A stretch of DNA of 54,539 nt. It comes from Methanoculleus sp. UBA303. GTDB taxonomy: Archaea; Halobacteriota; Methanomicrobia; Methanomicrobiales; Methanoculleaceae. The position numbers and the translations under genes were made by a program. Numbering within the stretch: the first letter of the stretch is position 1; every line of letters begins with the position of its first letter. The stretch spans positions 5,358 to 59,896 of the forward strand of contig DANY01000048.1 of assembly GCA_002501655.1 (NCBI GenBank), written 5' to 3'. The notes under the pieces are model-generated. The model was not told the DNA's origin. It saw only the letters and a list, made by a program, of their open reading frames with translations, and did not search any database. Positions 28,691 through 37,793 of this stretch are shown here, piece by piece.

Positions 28691-29349
28691 CGCCGATCCA
28701 GCTCCAGCGTTTCTTTCAGGAGAGCCTCGGATTCCCCGATCTCGTCAAGCCTTTCGTCCCAGACCCTTGCGAACCGGGAGAAGTAGTAGGAGGAGGCAAG
28801 GCTGACGAGGGCAACCCCAAGCGTGAGGAGCATGAAAGGGATGACCAGGTAGTTGTTGAGGGTGAAGACGATACCGTATGTTGAGACGGACAGGTGTTCC
28901 AGGCTGCCGAGGACCCCGAGGACAAATGAACTGACGCCGCCGAGCGTGCAGACCAGGATCATGGTGCGGATGGTTGCGCGGTTGTCGCGGTAATGAGAGA
29001 GCATACTTACGATGAGACGGGTGAGAGCCTCGTCCGAGATCTTACTTCCCTTCTCATCCAGGTCATCCTTGATCGTCTCGATCCCTTCAAAGATTCTGAC
29101 GCTGGTGAGAAGCCAGGTGAAGCCCGTAAGGGCGGCAACAAATGCGATGAACAGAATTACCGGCGAATAGATCACGTATGCCACGGTCGAGAAGGTCTCG
29201 TAGATGGAGACCGCCTGCCCGATGAGCACGCTGATGCCGAACGCCATCACAAGTGCGGCAAAGACAATGTTCGCGATTGCAATAACATAGAAGTGCCGGA
29301 TCTCGCTTCTGAACCGGATGAGTGCTGATTCGTGCATGGGGGTATTCAC
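28687..29349 (-). CDS. four-helix membrane protein of unknown function
   Basis: The 220-residue protein has two pairs of membrane helices (about 22-45 and 60-82; about 128-150 and 165-190). A central cytoplasmic-type helical segment (IFEGIETIKDDLDEKGSKIS) and a charged coiled C-terminus (DERLDEIGESEALLKETLEL) complete it. I do not recognise the family. It heads a two-gene operon with the winged-helix protein, with a TATA box (CTTTATTTAC, near 29375) some 25-35 bases upstream. It could be a membrane sensor controlling that regulator; this is inference. Confidence 0.7.
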   Translation of the reverse strand: MNTPMHESALIRFRSEIRHFYVIAIANIVFAALVMAFGISVLIGQAVSIYETFSTVAYVIYSPVILFIAFVAALTGFTWLLTSVRIFEGIETIKDDLDEKGSKISDEALTRLIVSMLSHYRDNRATIRTMILVCTLGGVSSFVLGVLGSLEHLSVSTYGIVFTLNNYLVIPFMLLTLGVALVSLASSYYFSRFARVWDERLDEIGESEALLKETLELDRR

Positions 29350-29393
29350 CGGTCTATCTATCTATTCGCGTTCTGTAAATAAAGGGCATGAAA

Positions 29394-29975
29394 CTAAGAT
29401 ATGTATCGGTGTTCCGCAGGCGTGTCCAGCGCAGACAGCCGATACCGACCGACCCCTCGCTCGCAATGGTATAAAGAGACGGGATTCCAGTTAGAGCAGA
29501 GCGGGAGGAGGACCTCGGCGCTGCTCCCCCGAAACGCCACGAGACCGACACGGTCACGGTACCGGTACGAGTCCAGCAGCATCGAGAGGACCGCGCCCTT
29601 GGCCGACTCCATCCGCTTTGTGGCTCCCATCGAACCGCTGGCGTCGACCACGAAGACGCACGCGACGGAGACCTTCCCCACACGGACCCGCTCGCGGATA
29701 TCCTCTTCCTGGACGGCGACTGCCATCCCGTTGTGGTCGCGCACCAACTGGTGCGGGGCGGTTGCCCTGATGACCGCCACACGCCCGGCGGGGTCCTCGA
29801 TCCCCTCCACGGTCACCTGCAGCCCGACCGGTCCAGCAGTTGCGGCCGCAGTTTCCCCCCTCAGGGTTCATGGTGCCGACCAGGATGAACCGGGCAGGAC
29901 GGGAGAAGGATATGCTTTCGCGTTCCACCACGTTGACGCCTATAGCGGCAGCATCGAGGAGCACGTAGATCCCAG
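29394..29975 (-). pseudogene. fragment of a ChlI/ChlD-type (AAA+ plus VWA) chelatase subunit
   Basis: On the minus strand the AAA+ part reads [20 protein letters not shown] and [14 protein letters not shown] (about 29860-29975). A short piece in another frame, LRPQLLDR, follows, and then [20 protein letters not shown] in a third frame. The VWA part keeps its metal-site start [10 protein letters not shown] and DRVGLVAFRGSSAEVLLP. The changes look like single-base losses near 29845 and near 29824. The AAA+ N-terminal half, most of the lid/linker and the VWA C-terminal half are missing, and both ends run into unrelated sequence. Intact relatives are about 650-700 residues and work with CobN/BchH-type subunits such as the one encoded at 0.1-3.8 kb. 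A working copy may exist outside the window. Confidence 0.75.
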
Positions 29976-30022
29976 ACTTCAGAAGTTCTTTTCAGGAAAA
30001 GGTTAGGAACCCAGGTTCTTTA

Positions 30023-30095
30023 AGCCTCAGGCGAGATTTGAACTCGCGACTTCGTCCTTACCAAGGACGCGCTCTACCAGCTGAGCCACTGAGGC
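30023..30095 (-). tRNA. tRNA-Thr (anticodon GGT)
   Basis: Read on the minus strand the acceptor arms GCCTCAG and CTGAGGC pair fully. The anticodon stem CGTCC/GGACG encloses loop TTGGTAA (anticodon GGT, threonine), and the T arm is GCGAG-TTCAAAT-CTCGC. The discriminator is T and CCA is not encoded. A TATA box (CTTTTATAGG on the minus strand, about 30125-30134) lies 30 bases upstream. Confidence 0.93.
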
Positions 30096-30175
30096 TTGAC
30101 GCACCAATTATGTTGGAGGTTCACCCTATAAAAGGTTACGGCTGATCCCCGGGGATGAACGGGGTAAGACCGGTC

Positions 30176-30907
30176 CTATCCACCCCGTGCCGCGGCACCG
30201 ATCGCCTCAAGAGCGGCTATGCTTGCGGTCACCCCGTCGAGGGTCTCGACCTCGACGATGGGGATGACGTTGCTCCTCGCGACAGCATCCATAACAGCCA
30301 CGAAATCGATCGTCCCGGCGCCGACCGGTGAATGCGTGTCCTCGGTGCCGCTGTTGTCGTGCAGGTGGAAGTGCGCCGCCGGGTGGGTGAGGAAACAGTC
30401 CAGGCACCCGTTCAGGTTCGCGTGGCCGACGTCGAGCGCAAACCCGATCCCGTCGATGAGCGGCAGGTCCTCGCAGGAGCGCAGGAAGAAGTACTCCCAG
30501 TTCCCCATGTTCTCGACGAAGAACGTGACCGAGAGGTCGTCGGCCGCCGCCGTAAGCTCGCCGAGCGACTGCCGGAACCTCCCTGCAGCCCGCTCCCGCT
30601 CCTGGCTCCACGCATAGTAGCCCGGGTGGATGACCACGTCCGCCCCCACCTCGGCGGCGATAGCGAACGTCTGCGTCAGGACCTCGACGCTCGCCCGCCG
30701 GATGGGCTCAAGGATGCTTGCGATGTTGACTCCCCGGGACGGCGCGTGGATGAAGTAGAGATACGAGTAACTCTCAAGCGGTTCTGCGCTCTCCAGGTAG
30801 TGCAGCCCCTCATCCATCACCTCCACGCAATCGGTTATGGGAACGAGTCTCTCGAGTGCCGCAGGGAGCGGCTCACGGTGAAGGCAGTAGGTGGAGACGC
30901 CAAACAT
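30176..30907 (-). CDS. sugar phosphate isomerase/epimerase-like TIM-barrel protein
   Basis: The start is the ATG at 30907, giving 243 residues; the upstream extension lies in promoter sequence. The protein fits the xylose isomerase-like/AP endonuclease 2 barrel: FGVSTYCLHREPLPAALERL at the start, YFIHAPSRGVNIAS, VVIHPGYYAW, TFFVENMGNWEYF, GFALDVGHANLNG, FHLHDNSGTEDTHSPVGAG and PIVEVETLDG. The conserved His, Glu and Asp residues that bind divalent metal are present. Substrate is unknown. A TATA box (ATCTATTTAAC, about 30929-30939) lies 22-32 bases upstream, so the message may be leaderless. It is divergent from the neighbouring helical-protein gene. Confidence 0.82.
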   Translation of the reverse strand: MFGVSTYCLHREPLPAALERLVPITDCVEVMDEGLHYLESAEPLESYSYLYFIHAPSRGVNIASILEPIRRASVEVLTQTFAIAAEVGADVVIHPGYYAWSQERERAAGRFRQSLGELTAAADDLSVTFFVENMGNWEYFFLRSCEDLPLIDGIGFALDVGHANLNGCLDCFLTHPAAHFHLHDNSGTEDTHSPVGAGTIDFVAVMDAVARSNVIPIVEVETLDGVTASIAALEAIGAAARGG

Positions 30908-31133
30908 ACAGGATCTTCCGGCCGGGACGTTAAATAGATTCGGAATATACGCCTTCGGGCGCGGTTGGGGACCAGGGGCCGTGACCGGTGCCATCCGCCC
31001 ACCCGCCGTGCCGGAGAAGGCCTTCCCCGGCGATCCGGCACGCAAGATCCGTCAGGGCCGGGCGGGAATGCCCATGACCTGCACCGGCGGCGCGGAGAAC
31101 CAATCCGCATGGTTTATGATAAATCCCTCCAAT

Positions 31134-32327
31134 ATGATTGATATGACCGATGGCTTCATCCCGGAGGTTGTCATCTCAAACCAGCTCGAGAGATCAAAGG
31201 CCGAGCTCTACTCCTTCATCGAGTCCAATGCCGAAGCCATCGACGAGAACTTCCCCTCCTTCTTCGGAAAAGTCGTCACGATCCTCGACCGTGCAGGCGT
31301 CCCCATCCCCGACCAGCCGCATGACGAGTTCATCGATGCAATCGTCTACCGGGTCTTCGACGCGAGCTCGCGGGCAGAGGACGCGAGGTTTGTCAGCCGT
31401 GTCTGCGATATCGCCTGCGGTATGAAGCGGAAGAAAGAACGGAAGGCCGGTGTCTATCTTGCAGCCGCCGTCAAGTTGATGAAGATCGGTATGCCGCTTC
31501 GCGCGGCGACCTACCTCCAGCCGTACCGGAAGCACGACGCTGTTGTGGGGTGCTGGCACGCCTACTGCTACTACATCCTCTATAAGGAAGGGTCGGCCGA
31601 GCCCGGCTACTCGGCCGCGGAACGGTGGAACTACCTGAAGGCCGCACGCCAGTATCTGGAGGAACTCGGGCAGCTCCGGCCGGGACTCCAGCGGCTGGTC
31701 AGGGGGGAACTCGAGCAGGACCCGTGGCTTGCCGAGCCGTTCTGGGTGATGATCTTCCTTGCGACCGAATGGGTGCCGGATAACCGCTGGTTCCTGGAGA
31801 TCGGGCTTTCACGGGCAAAAGGGGATAACAATAACGTGGCGCTGGTGAAGATGCTGCAGATCGGCCTCATACGGTTTCCCGCCGATATGCTCTTCTACCG
31901 GGAGGCCTACCACCTCAAGTTCGACCAGGGCGACCTCGCCGATGCCCTGGGCCTCATCCGCGATATGCTGCAACGGTTCCCCGACGACCCCGAGCCGGTC
32001 TACTACGGTCTCCGGACCGCCCTCTACCTCCCCCGGGAGGGAGAGTTCAACGAGTTCCGGACGCTTGCGGAAGAGAGGAAGATGCCGGGGCACGTCCTCT
32101 GCCTCATCGATTACGCATACGCCTTTCTCCGGGGACGGCGGGGGCAGGCGGGCCTCTGCCTTGACGAGTTCCGCAGGAGATACCCCTCGATGAACTACTA
32201 CTCCGACCTGCTCCTCTTCGTCACCGCCGCCGGTGATGCCCCTGCCTGCCCGGACGGCGTCAACCAGGCGGTCTTCACCTCGGTCGACCATTTCTGCAAG
32301 AGGATGCTCAAGATCGGCGATACGTGA
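31134..32327 (+). CDS. helical TPR-like protein of unknown function
   Basis: I choose the ATG at 31134 (397 residues, MIDMTDGFIPEVV); the ATG at 31143 is an alternative. A TATA-like TTTATGATAAAT lies at 31113-31124, which would place the transcript start almost on these codons. The open frame runs further upstream, but that part overlaps the divergent promoter. The protein is soluble and mostly helical, with repeated 30-40-residue helix pairs (ALVKMLQIGLIRFPADMLFY; LADALGLIRDMLQRFPDDPE) resembling tetratricopeptide repeats. No catalytic motif is visible. Transcription continues toward the radical SAM gene 74 bases away. Confidence 0.72.
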   Translation: MIDMTDGFIPEVVISNQLERSKAELYSFIESNAEAIDENFPSFFGKVVTILDRAGVPIPDQPHDEFIDAIVYRVFDASSRAEDARFVSRVCDIACGMKRKKERKAGVYLAAAVKLMKIGMPLRAATYLQPYRKHDAVVGCWHAYCYYILYKEGSAEPGYSAAERWNYLKAARQYLEELGQLRPGLQRLVRGELEQDPWLAEPFWVMIFLATEWVPDNRWFLEIGLSRAKGDNNNVALVKMLQIGLIRFPADMLFYREAYHLKFDQGDLADALGLIRDMLQRFPDDPEPVYYGLRTALYLPREGEFNEFRTLAEERKMPGHVLCLIDYAYAFLRGRRGQAGLCLDEFRRRYPSMNYYSDLLLFVTAAGDAPACPDGVNQAVFTSVDHFCKRMLKIGDT

Positions 32328-32401
32328 GAGCAGATCGCCCGCCGTTGCCCCGGGGTGAACCCTGATGAGCCCTCACCGCCAACCTGCCTGCTGATACCAC
32401 C

Positions 32402-33334
32402 ATGGCATACCGTTACCTCTTCGGCCCGGTCCCCTCCCGGCGCCTGGGCAGATCGCTCGGGATCGACCTGGTGCCGCAGAAGACCTGCACATTCAACTGC
32501 GTCTACTGCGAGTGCGGGCAAACGACCAACCTCACCTGCGAGCGGCGCGAGTACGTCCCGACGGACCGGGTCATCGCGGAGGTCGACGACTACCTCGCGA
32601 CGGCGCCGGACCTCGACTACGTCACGTTCGCCGGTTCCGGGGAACCGACGCTCCACTCCGGGATCGGCGAGGTTATAGCCTTCATCAAGGACCGCTACCC
32701 CCGCTACCGCGTCGCGGTCCTGACGGGAAGCGCGCTCCTCGCGGACCCGGCTGTCCGGGCCGCCCTGATGCTGGCGGACCTTGTCGTGCCGTCGCTCGAT
32801 GCGATCTCCGAAGAGGTCTTCCTGAAGCTCAACCGCCCCTCTCCGGGCATCACCGCCGGGCGGGTCCTCGCGGGGCTCACTGCCTTCTCCCGGGAGTTTC
32901 CCGGCGAAGTCTGGCTTGAGGTTTTCATCGTCCCGGGCCAGAACGACACGGAAGAGGAACTCCTCCTCCTGAGAGACGCCGTCGCTGCCATCGGTCCCGA
33001 CCGCGTCCAGGTGAACACCCTCGATCGGCCCGGCACCGATATCCGGGTGAGACCGGCATCGCCCCGGACCCTTGAGCGGGTCGCAGCGGTCCTCGGCGGG
33101 AACGCGGAGGTGATCGGGGCGGCGCCGGATGAACCGGCGATGGTGCCGGAGGCGAGAGAAGTCGCCGATACCCTGCTCGCCACGCTCCGGCGCCGCCCCT
33201 GCACCGTCACCGACCTCGCCCGGATCTCCGGCCTCCGGCCGGCCGAGGTGACGAAGTATCTCCGGATCCTGGAGGAGAGGGGGGCAGTCGAGCCGGTGCG
33301 AGAGGAGAGAGGGGTATTCTACCGGGCGACCTGA
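32402..33334 (+). CDS. radical SAM protein with C-terminal winged helix
   Basis: The 310-residue protein has the radical SAM cluster motif CTFNCVYCECG (C-x3-C-x2-C) near residues 28-38, a glycine-rich SAM-binding segment FAGSGEPTLH, and a barrel ending near residue 225. The last 70 residues form a winged-helix-like domain (RRRPCTVTDLARISGL; TKYLRILEERGAVEPV). This architecture is known in archaeal radical SAM proteins of unassigned function (COG0731-like). hypD begins 64 bases downstream on the same strand, so a role near hydrogenase or metallocofactor maturation is possible but unproven. Confidence 0.85.
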   Translation: MAYRYLFGPVPSRRLGRSLGIDLVPQKTCTFNCVYCECGQTTNLTCERREYVPTDRVIAEVDDYLATAPDLDYVTFAGSGEPTLHSGIGEVIAFIKDRYPRYRVAVLTGSALLADPAVRAALMLADLVVPSLDAISEEVFLKLNRPSPGITAGRVLAGLTAFSREFPGEVWLEVFIVPGQNDTEEELLLLRDAVAAIGPDRVQVNTLDRPGTDIRVRPASPRTLERVAAVLGGNAEVIGAAPDEPAMVPEAREVADTLLATLRRRPCTVTDLARISGLRPAEVTKYLRILEERGAVEPVREERGVFYRAT

Positions 33335-33398
33335 ACCCGGCCCGTACCCGCCACCGGCACGAATATGCCGTACCGGCGAGAGATACCTATGAGGATCC

Positions 33399-34448
33399 AT
33401 GGCGGTTGGTAAGGATATACTCACGACGCTTCATGCTCTCGTCGACCGGGATATAACGCTCATGCACATCTGCGGAACCCACGAGGCGGCGATCGCCCGC
33501 GCCGGGCTCCGGAGCGTCCTTCCTGAGGGCCTCAAGATCGTGATGGGGCCGGGGTGCCCGGTCTGCATCACGCCGCAGGGCGAGATCGATGCCGCGCTCG
33601 ACCTGGTGGGGCGGGGCTGCACGGTCGCCACCTATGGCGACCTGTTGCGCGTCCCGGGGTCGAAGGGGTCACTCGAGTCGAGCGGCGGGGACGTCCGGGT
33701 GGTGCAGGGCGTCCACAAGGCGGTGGAGATCGCGAGACGGGAGCCTGACCGGGACGTTGTCTTCATATCGGTCGGGTTCGAGACAACCGCGCCGACGGTC
33801 GCCGCCACGATCCTCTCCCGTCCGCCGGAGAACTTCTCGATCCTCTCGTGCCACCGGCTCGTCCCGCCGGCGATGGCGTGGCTTCTCGCCCAGGGGGAGG
33901 CGGCGCTTGACGGGTTCATCCTCCCGGGGCACGTCTGTGCGGTGATGGGCTACGTGGAGTACGAGCAGTTTGGAGTCCCCCAGGTCGTCGCGGGGTTCGA
34001 GCCGGAGGATATCCTCCTCGGCCTCCTCATGGCGGTGCAGCAGGTCCGCGAGGGTGCGCACCGGGTGGAGAACGCCTACCCGCGCGTGGTCACCCGGGAG
34101 GGGAACGTCAAGGCGAAACGTCTCATGTACGAGGTCTTCGAGCCGTTCGACGTCGAGTGGCGCGGATTCCCGGTGATACCGGCATCAGGCCTCCGCCTGA
34201 AGCCGGAGTTCGAGGGCTATGACGCGCAGAAGAAGTACGATGTCGCTATCCGGCACGTGGATAAGCACTCGGCCTGCATCTGCGATAAGGTGCTGCGCGG
34301 CGTCGCCCGGCCGTCCGACTGCCGGCTCTTCGGGAAGGCCTGCACCCCGCGCACCCCCGTCGGCCCCTGCATGGTCAGCCACGAGGGGGCGTGCAAGATA
34401 TGGCATCTCTACGAGTCGAGGAGAGCGCCAGGCCCCTCTCTCCGCTGA
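33399..34448 (+). CDS. hypD: [NiFe]-hydrogenase maturation protein HypD
   Basis: The 349-residue protein has full HypD length and all signature blocks: HICGTHE near residue 23, MGPGCPVCITPQGEID near 49-64, FISVGFETTAPT near 126, LPGHVCAVMGY near 174, and the C-terminal cysteine set CICDKVLRG, DCRLFGKAC and GPCMVSHEGACKIW. HypD is an iron-sulfur scaffold that, with HypC, assembles the Fe(CN)2CO unit of [NiFe]-hydrogenases, which methanogens need for F420- and membrane-linked hydrogenases. The start ATG follows GAGGATCC. The other hyp genes are not in the window. Confidence 0.96.
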   Translation: MAVGKDILTTLHALVDRDITLMHICGTHEAAIARAGLRSVLPEGLKIVMGPGCPVCITPQGEIDAALDLVGRGCTVATYGDLLRVPGSKGSLESSGGDVRVVQGVHKAVEIARREPDRDVVFISVGFETTAPTVAATILSRPPENFSILSCHRLVPPAMAWLLAQGEAALDGFILPGHVCAVMGYVEYEQFGVPQVVAGFEPEDILLGLLMAVQQVREGAHRVENAYPRVVTREGNVKAKRLMYEVFEPFDVEWRGFPVIPASGLRLKPEFEGYDAQKKYDVAIRHVDKHSACICDKVLRGVARPSDCRLFGKACTPRTPVGPCMVSHEGACKIWHLYESRRAPGPSLR

Positions 34449-34482
34449 CCTTTTATACCATACCCAACAATATAATATGGCA

Positions 34483-34554
34483 GTCTCGGTAGGGTAGTGG
34501 ATATCCTGAAAGCCTCCGGAGCTTTCGACCCGGGTTCGAATCCCGGCCGGGGCG
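34483..34554 (+). tRNA. tRNA-Arg (anticodon CCG)
   Basis: Acceptor arms GTCTCGG and CCGGGGC pair with two G-U wobbles. The anticodon stem AAAGC/GCTTT encloses CTCCGGA (anticodon CCG, arginine), and the T arm is CCGGG-TTCGAAT-CCCGG. The discriminator is G and CCA is not encoded. The TATA box CCTTTTATACC at 34449-34459 lies 25-35 bases upstream. Confidence 0.92.
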
Positions 34555-34670
34555 CTTCGATTTTGATATAAGTTCTCAAGCAGCGTGGTTTTCAGGGAGG
34601 ATGCCGTATGCGCATGGGCCGCCGGTTTTTCCCGGCAGTTCCCCCTGCCGCAGGAGGGACAGCGGTGCGA

Positions 34671-35060
34671 TCAGAAGTATTCGTCGTCGCCGTAGAGCCC
34701 CAGAGCGATCTCGTCATCGATGGAATCGGCCTCCTTCCGCTCGATCGCTTCCTCCCGCCGCCGGTGAAGATCCCTGATGAGGGCACGGACGGCGGCGGGG
34801 TCGTCGCCCCCGAGTTCCGCGATCTCAAAGAGGGCCTCGCCGATGCGGTCAAGGTCGCTGAACTCATCTATATCGAGACGGAATCTGCCGGGGAACGGTT
34901 CTGTGATCCAGGCAAACCTCCCCGGGACCGAATAGATCATAAGGATCCGGTCTACCTCCCCGGCCATACGGGGATCTACCTCTATCGCCAGGGCTGCGGG
35001 CGAGATCTCGATCGTCTCGATATCGCCGGTTCCGAAGTCCTGCACGATTTGCAGTCTCAT
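34671..35060 (-). CDS. small acidic protein of unknown function
   Basis: The 129-residue protein is preceded by a good ribosome-binding site (GGGAGG, 6 bases ahead of the ATG). It has a beta-rich N-terminal half ([40 protein letters not shown]) and a charged helical C-terminal half ([20 protein letters not shown]), ending in acidic YGDDEYF. No family is recognised. Codon use and amino-acid balance look real, unlike the overlapping plus-strand frame. Confidence 0.6.
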   Translation of the reverse strand: MRLQIVQDFGTGDIETIEISPAALAIEVDPRMAGEVDRILMIYSVPGRFAWITEPFPGRFRLDIDEFSDLDRIGEALFEIAELGGDDPAAVRALIRDLHRRREEAIERKEADSIDDEIALGLYGDDEYF

Positions 35061-35228
35061 TTCGTTCCTCCCTTTCTGCGGCGCATACCCTGCTCCTGGA
35101 GGCAGAACCGGTCTTCATGGATAGTCTCCCGCAAGCCGGGGTATACCTTTCCCGGGTCTCTGCCCGTAGTCATGCGCATCGGTCACGCCGGCTATACCAT
35201 TATAAACACATGGGGAATGGATACCCGT

Positions 35229-35684
35229 ATGACCGAGAAGAGTCGTCCCCCGTTACCGCCGTTCACGTATGAAACGGCGGTGCAGAAAGTTCGTATGGCC
35301 GAGGACGCCTGGAATTCCCGTGACCCCGAAAGGGTTTCGCTCGCGTACAGCGTTGACAGCGTCTGGCGCAACAGAACGGAGTTCGTGAACGGTCGGGAGG
35401 CGATTGTCGAGTTCTTGCGACGGAAATGGGCAAAAGAACTCGATTATCGCCTGATAAAAGAGGTCTGGGCGTTTCACGAAGCGCGTATCGCCGTGCGGTT
35501 CGCGTATGAGTGGCACGACGACTCAGGGAACTGGTTCCGCTCCTACGGAAACGAGAACTGGGAGTTCGACGACGCCGGCCTTATGCGCCGTCGTTATGCG
35601 AGCATCAACGACCTCCCGATCAGCGAGGGAGAGCGGAAGTATCACTGGCCGCTCGGGCGGCGCCCCGACGATCATCCCGGGTAG
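35229..35684 (+). CDS. DUF1348 / NTF2-like family protein
   Basis: The 151-residue protein starts at the ATG at 35229 ([17 protein letters not shown]); an in-frame ATG at 35217 is an alternative, and the longer open frame is spurious. TTATAAAC near 35200 serves as TATA box. It matches the DUF1348 (nuclear transport factor 2-like) family: [78 protein letters not shown] and [20 protein letters not shown]. The family is widespread in bacteria and of unknown function; its presence in an archaeon may reflect transfer. It marks the edge between ordinary genes and the repeat-rich region. Confidence 0.85.
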   Translation: MTEKSRPPLPPFTYETAVQKVRMAEDAWNSRDPERVSLAYSVDSVWRNRTEFVNGREAIVEFLRRKWAKELDYRLIKEVWAFHEARIAVRFAYEWHDDSGNWFRSYGNENWEFDDAGLMRRRYASINDLPISEGERKYHWPLGRRPDDHPG

Positions 35685-35861
35685 TCCAACCTCGGGCTGT
35701 AGTCCTCCGGAACCCCATCCGCTGGAGGGAGCAGGGCGACTGTTCGGGCGGGTTCTCCTCCCCGACCTTCTCTCTGCTCCAGTAGACCGCTTGCCACACT
35801 CTTCGCGGCAGGGCCGGCGGTCGCTCCGGAGGAGGAGAGCGCCGCGGTCCCGGGCCGGACC

Positions 35862-36143
35862 TCACCGGCGTGAATACTCCTTGTGGGCCCTCTCGATCGT
35901 CACGATCTTCTCGATCTTGACGACGTTCTCCTCGTGCTCAATGATGTAAAAGACGGTGAAGGATCTGCCGATATGGAGGCGGTAGACTGCAGGGGGATGG
36001 GGATACTCAAGTTTTTCCTTGTTTCCTCCCGGAGACGGGTCATCCGCGAGGTCCTGGATTTTTTCAACGATGATGCGTCGGGTTTTTGGGGGGAGCCCCT
36101 TTAAGAACTCCCGTGCCTTCCTCTCGATCAGAATGGTGAACAC
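35862..36143 (-). CDS. RelE/ParE-superfamily toxin
   Basis: The 93-residue protein is a compact RelE-fold toxin: helical start (RKAREFLKGLPPKTRRIIVE), then PPAVYRLHIGRSFTVFYIIE and the C-terminal strand IEKIVTIERAHKEYSRR with basic residues typical of the RNase site. It lies 21 bases after its antitoxin gene on the same strand. It is clearly paralogous to the toxin at 47596-47886, sharing YRLHI, the FTxFY block and IERAHKxY. Confidence 0.82.
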   Translation of the reverse strand: MFTILIERKAREFLKGLPPKTRRIIVEKIQDLADDPSPGGNKEKLEYPHPPAVYRLHIGRSFTVFYIIEHEENVVKIEKIVTIERAHKEYSRR

Positions 36144-36164
36144 GCTCTCCTGCTCTCCAGCCCC

Positions 36165-36395
36165 TCAATCGTCCCGCAGGATCTCGTCCGGATCGAAGGC
36201 TACGAACTCGCCGGCCTCCTCGATCTCGACAACCATCTTCCAGTCGCGATAGTCACGCTCGCGCCGGATCATCCGGCTGAGCAGCTCATCGTAGCTCTCT
36301 CCGGCTTCTTTGAGGTCGTGCAGATCCCTCCAGGTGGGTTCTTTCACGGGAATGCGCTTGATCTGGCTGCCGGTATCGCTTGTGGCAGAAGACAT
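36165..36395 (-). CDS. antitoxin of RelE-type pair
   Basis: The start is set at the ATG at 36395 (76 residues, MSSATSDTGSQIKRIPVKEP). It is a short acidic helical protein: a beta/helix start (KRIPVKEPTWRDLHDLKEAG), middle YDELLSRMIRRERDYRDWKM and an acidic tail FDPDEILRDD expected to wrap the toxin. It matches the antitoxin at 47415-47618 in pattern and order. An A/T-rich stretch upstream (about 36410-36450) probably holds the promoter. Confidence 0.75.
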   Translation of the reverse strand: MSSATSDTGSQIKRIPVKEPTWRDLHDLKEAGESYDELLSRMIRRERDYRDWKMVVEIEEAGEFVAFDPDEILRDD

Positions 36396-36574
36396 GCATC
36401 TCTGTGGATCGTTCTGGTATTTATTGATGTGCACATTTGCCATAATGAATAAATGTGCCCGAATGAGCACCCCGATAGAGCAGGTACTCTCACCGGACAG
36501 CGTCAACTGCTACCTCACAATGCGGTTTCATCTCGCAACGGCAGGCCTGATGTGCCGGGAGTACATCCTGTATG

Positions 36575-36705
36575 ATATCAGACATTTATTGGGCATATCG
36601 GATATCCTCTACCCCTTGGGTATCCGACATCTGGCGTTGAAGAAATACTCCGGTTCATGGAGGACTGCAACGCCACGAGTTCACCGCACCCCCTCCCGGC
36701 CGTTT
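36575..36705. repeat. hairpin-bearing repeat, copy 1
   Basis: The stretch contains CATATCGGATATCC ... GGGTATCCGACATC, an imperfect inverted repeat, followed by a segment with AACGCCACGAGTTCACCGCA. A related sequence with the same order of parts lies at 44955-45100. Its nature (element end, RNA or relic) is unknown. Confidence 0.45.
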
Positions 36706-36870
36706 CCCTCCCGGACCAGCCGGGCGTAGTGCCCCTCACAGATCGTCGTCTGTGCCTCCCGCGAGCGGCAGACTGCTTTTGCCGTATTGCAGATATCACA
36801 CCGGCCGGGCTCGACCTTTACCCGGAGAAACTCCCGGTGATCGAGAATCCCCGATAAAGGCTCTTGCAGC
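36681..36870 (-). pseudogene. possible relic of a small Cys-rich (zinc-ribbon-like) protein
   Basis: In the minus frame the segment reads LDHREFLRVKVEPGRCDICN, then KAVCRSREAQTTICEGHYAR, with a CxxC and further cysteines. No suitable start codon with a ribosome-binding site is visible. A diverged copy at about 39240-39345 retains LDHREFEQVRVEPGRC but loses the later cysteines. It may be a fragment of a small zinc-binding protein. Confidence 0.35.
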
Positions 36871-37793
36871 GCAGACCCTCGCCTTACATCCCTTTTCAGC
36901 GTGTTGCAGCCGGTGACGTCAATCAGATGACGATTAAATGACCTGGGATTGAAGTTTCCGTTCCGTAATGCCCATATCCCGGGATCAGTTTCGGCATTCG
37001 GGATCTCGCACACACCCGCACACTCACCCACCCCGGAACCGGTATCGGTGGCTGTGTGTATGTTCTGCTGTACTTCAGTACTGAGAGGGAGATGCCTCTC
37101 TCTATCTGTACAAATGTTGGCAGATCCGGCGCCGTTCCCGGCCGTCTGATCGTTGCAGCCGGTGCTGGAATCCTGCGGTAAATCTGCCGCAATGCCGCAA
37201 CGTGCCGTGCCCCCGCTCCGCTCCGGAGAACATCCCGGGGAGAAGCCGTCAGCTCCTCCCCCCCGATCCCGCACGGCCGCACCGGTTGATCTCATCGGCC
37301 GCGACCCGCGGTATCAGGAAGAGCGGGATGACGCCGGCATGTCGCTCCTCGGTAGCTGCTCTTGGTGCCCTGGAGGGAGAAGAGTTATCGGCAGTCCCGT
37401 GTGAATCAATGTTGGCGCACGCTTCATCCCGTGGGCTGCCGCCTATTCTGTCTCTGCGTTGCATTCTGTTTCCTCGCTGTAGAACGTTATCAATCTGGCT
37501 TTACCACCGGCCCGGTTCCCCCGGGGAGGCTCTGCCGCCGGGTTGCGTGCTTTCTGGATCGTTTCTCTCATGCTGTTCCCCTGTGCGGGCGGGTCAACGC
37601 TACCGAAATGGACGGGGGTTGGTCAATTGGCCCCTGGCCGGTTCCCGCACATAAAAGAAGTCGATGAGGGGAGGTTATAAGGGAGAGCCGAGCCTGGTGA
37701 AAGTGTACCGTTACCCGATATGCAGTTTCAGCGCTTTCGAGGGGGGACAGGGTCTGTGTGCAGGGGGGTTCGGCGCGGAGATCCTCCCGCCCC
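36871..37793. other. gene-free accessory stretch
   Basis: Overlapping open frames on both strands show no recognisable family and no consistent coding signal. Compositional irregularities (runs of CTGTGTGTATG, GAGAGGGAGATG) suggest eroded sequence. Confidence 0.35.

Noticed and set aside
34608..35684. 358-residue fusion with the DUF1348 domain at its end
   Set aside because: The first 207 codons overlap a better-supported minus-strand gene and a promoter; only the part from 35229 has family similarity.
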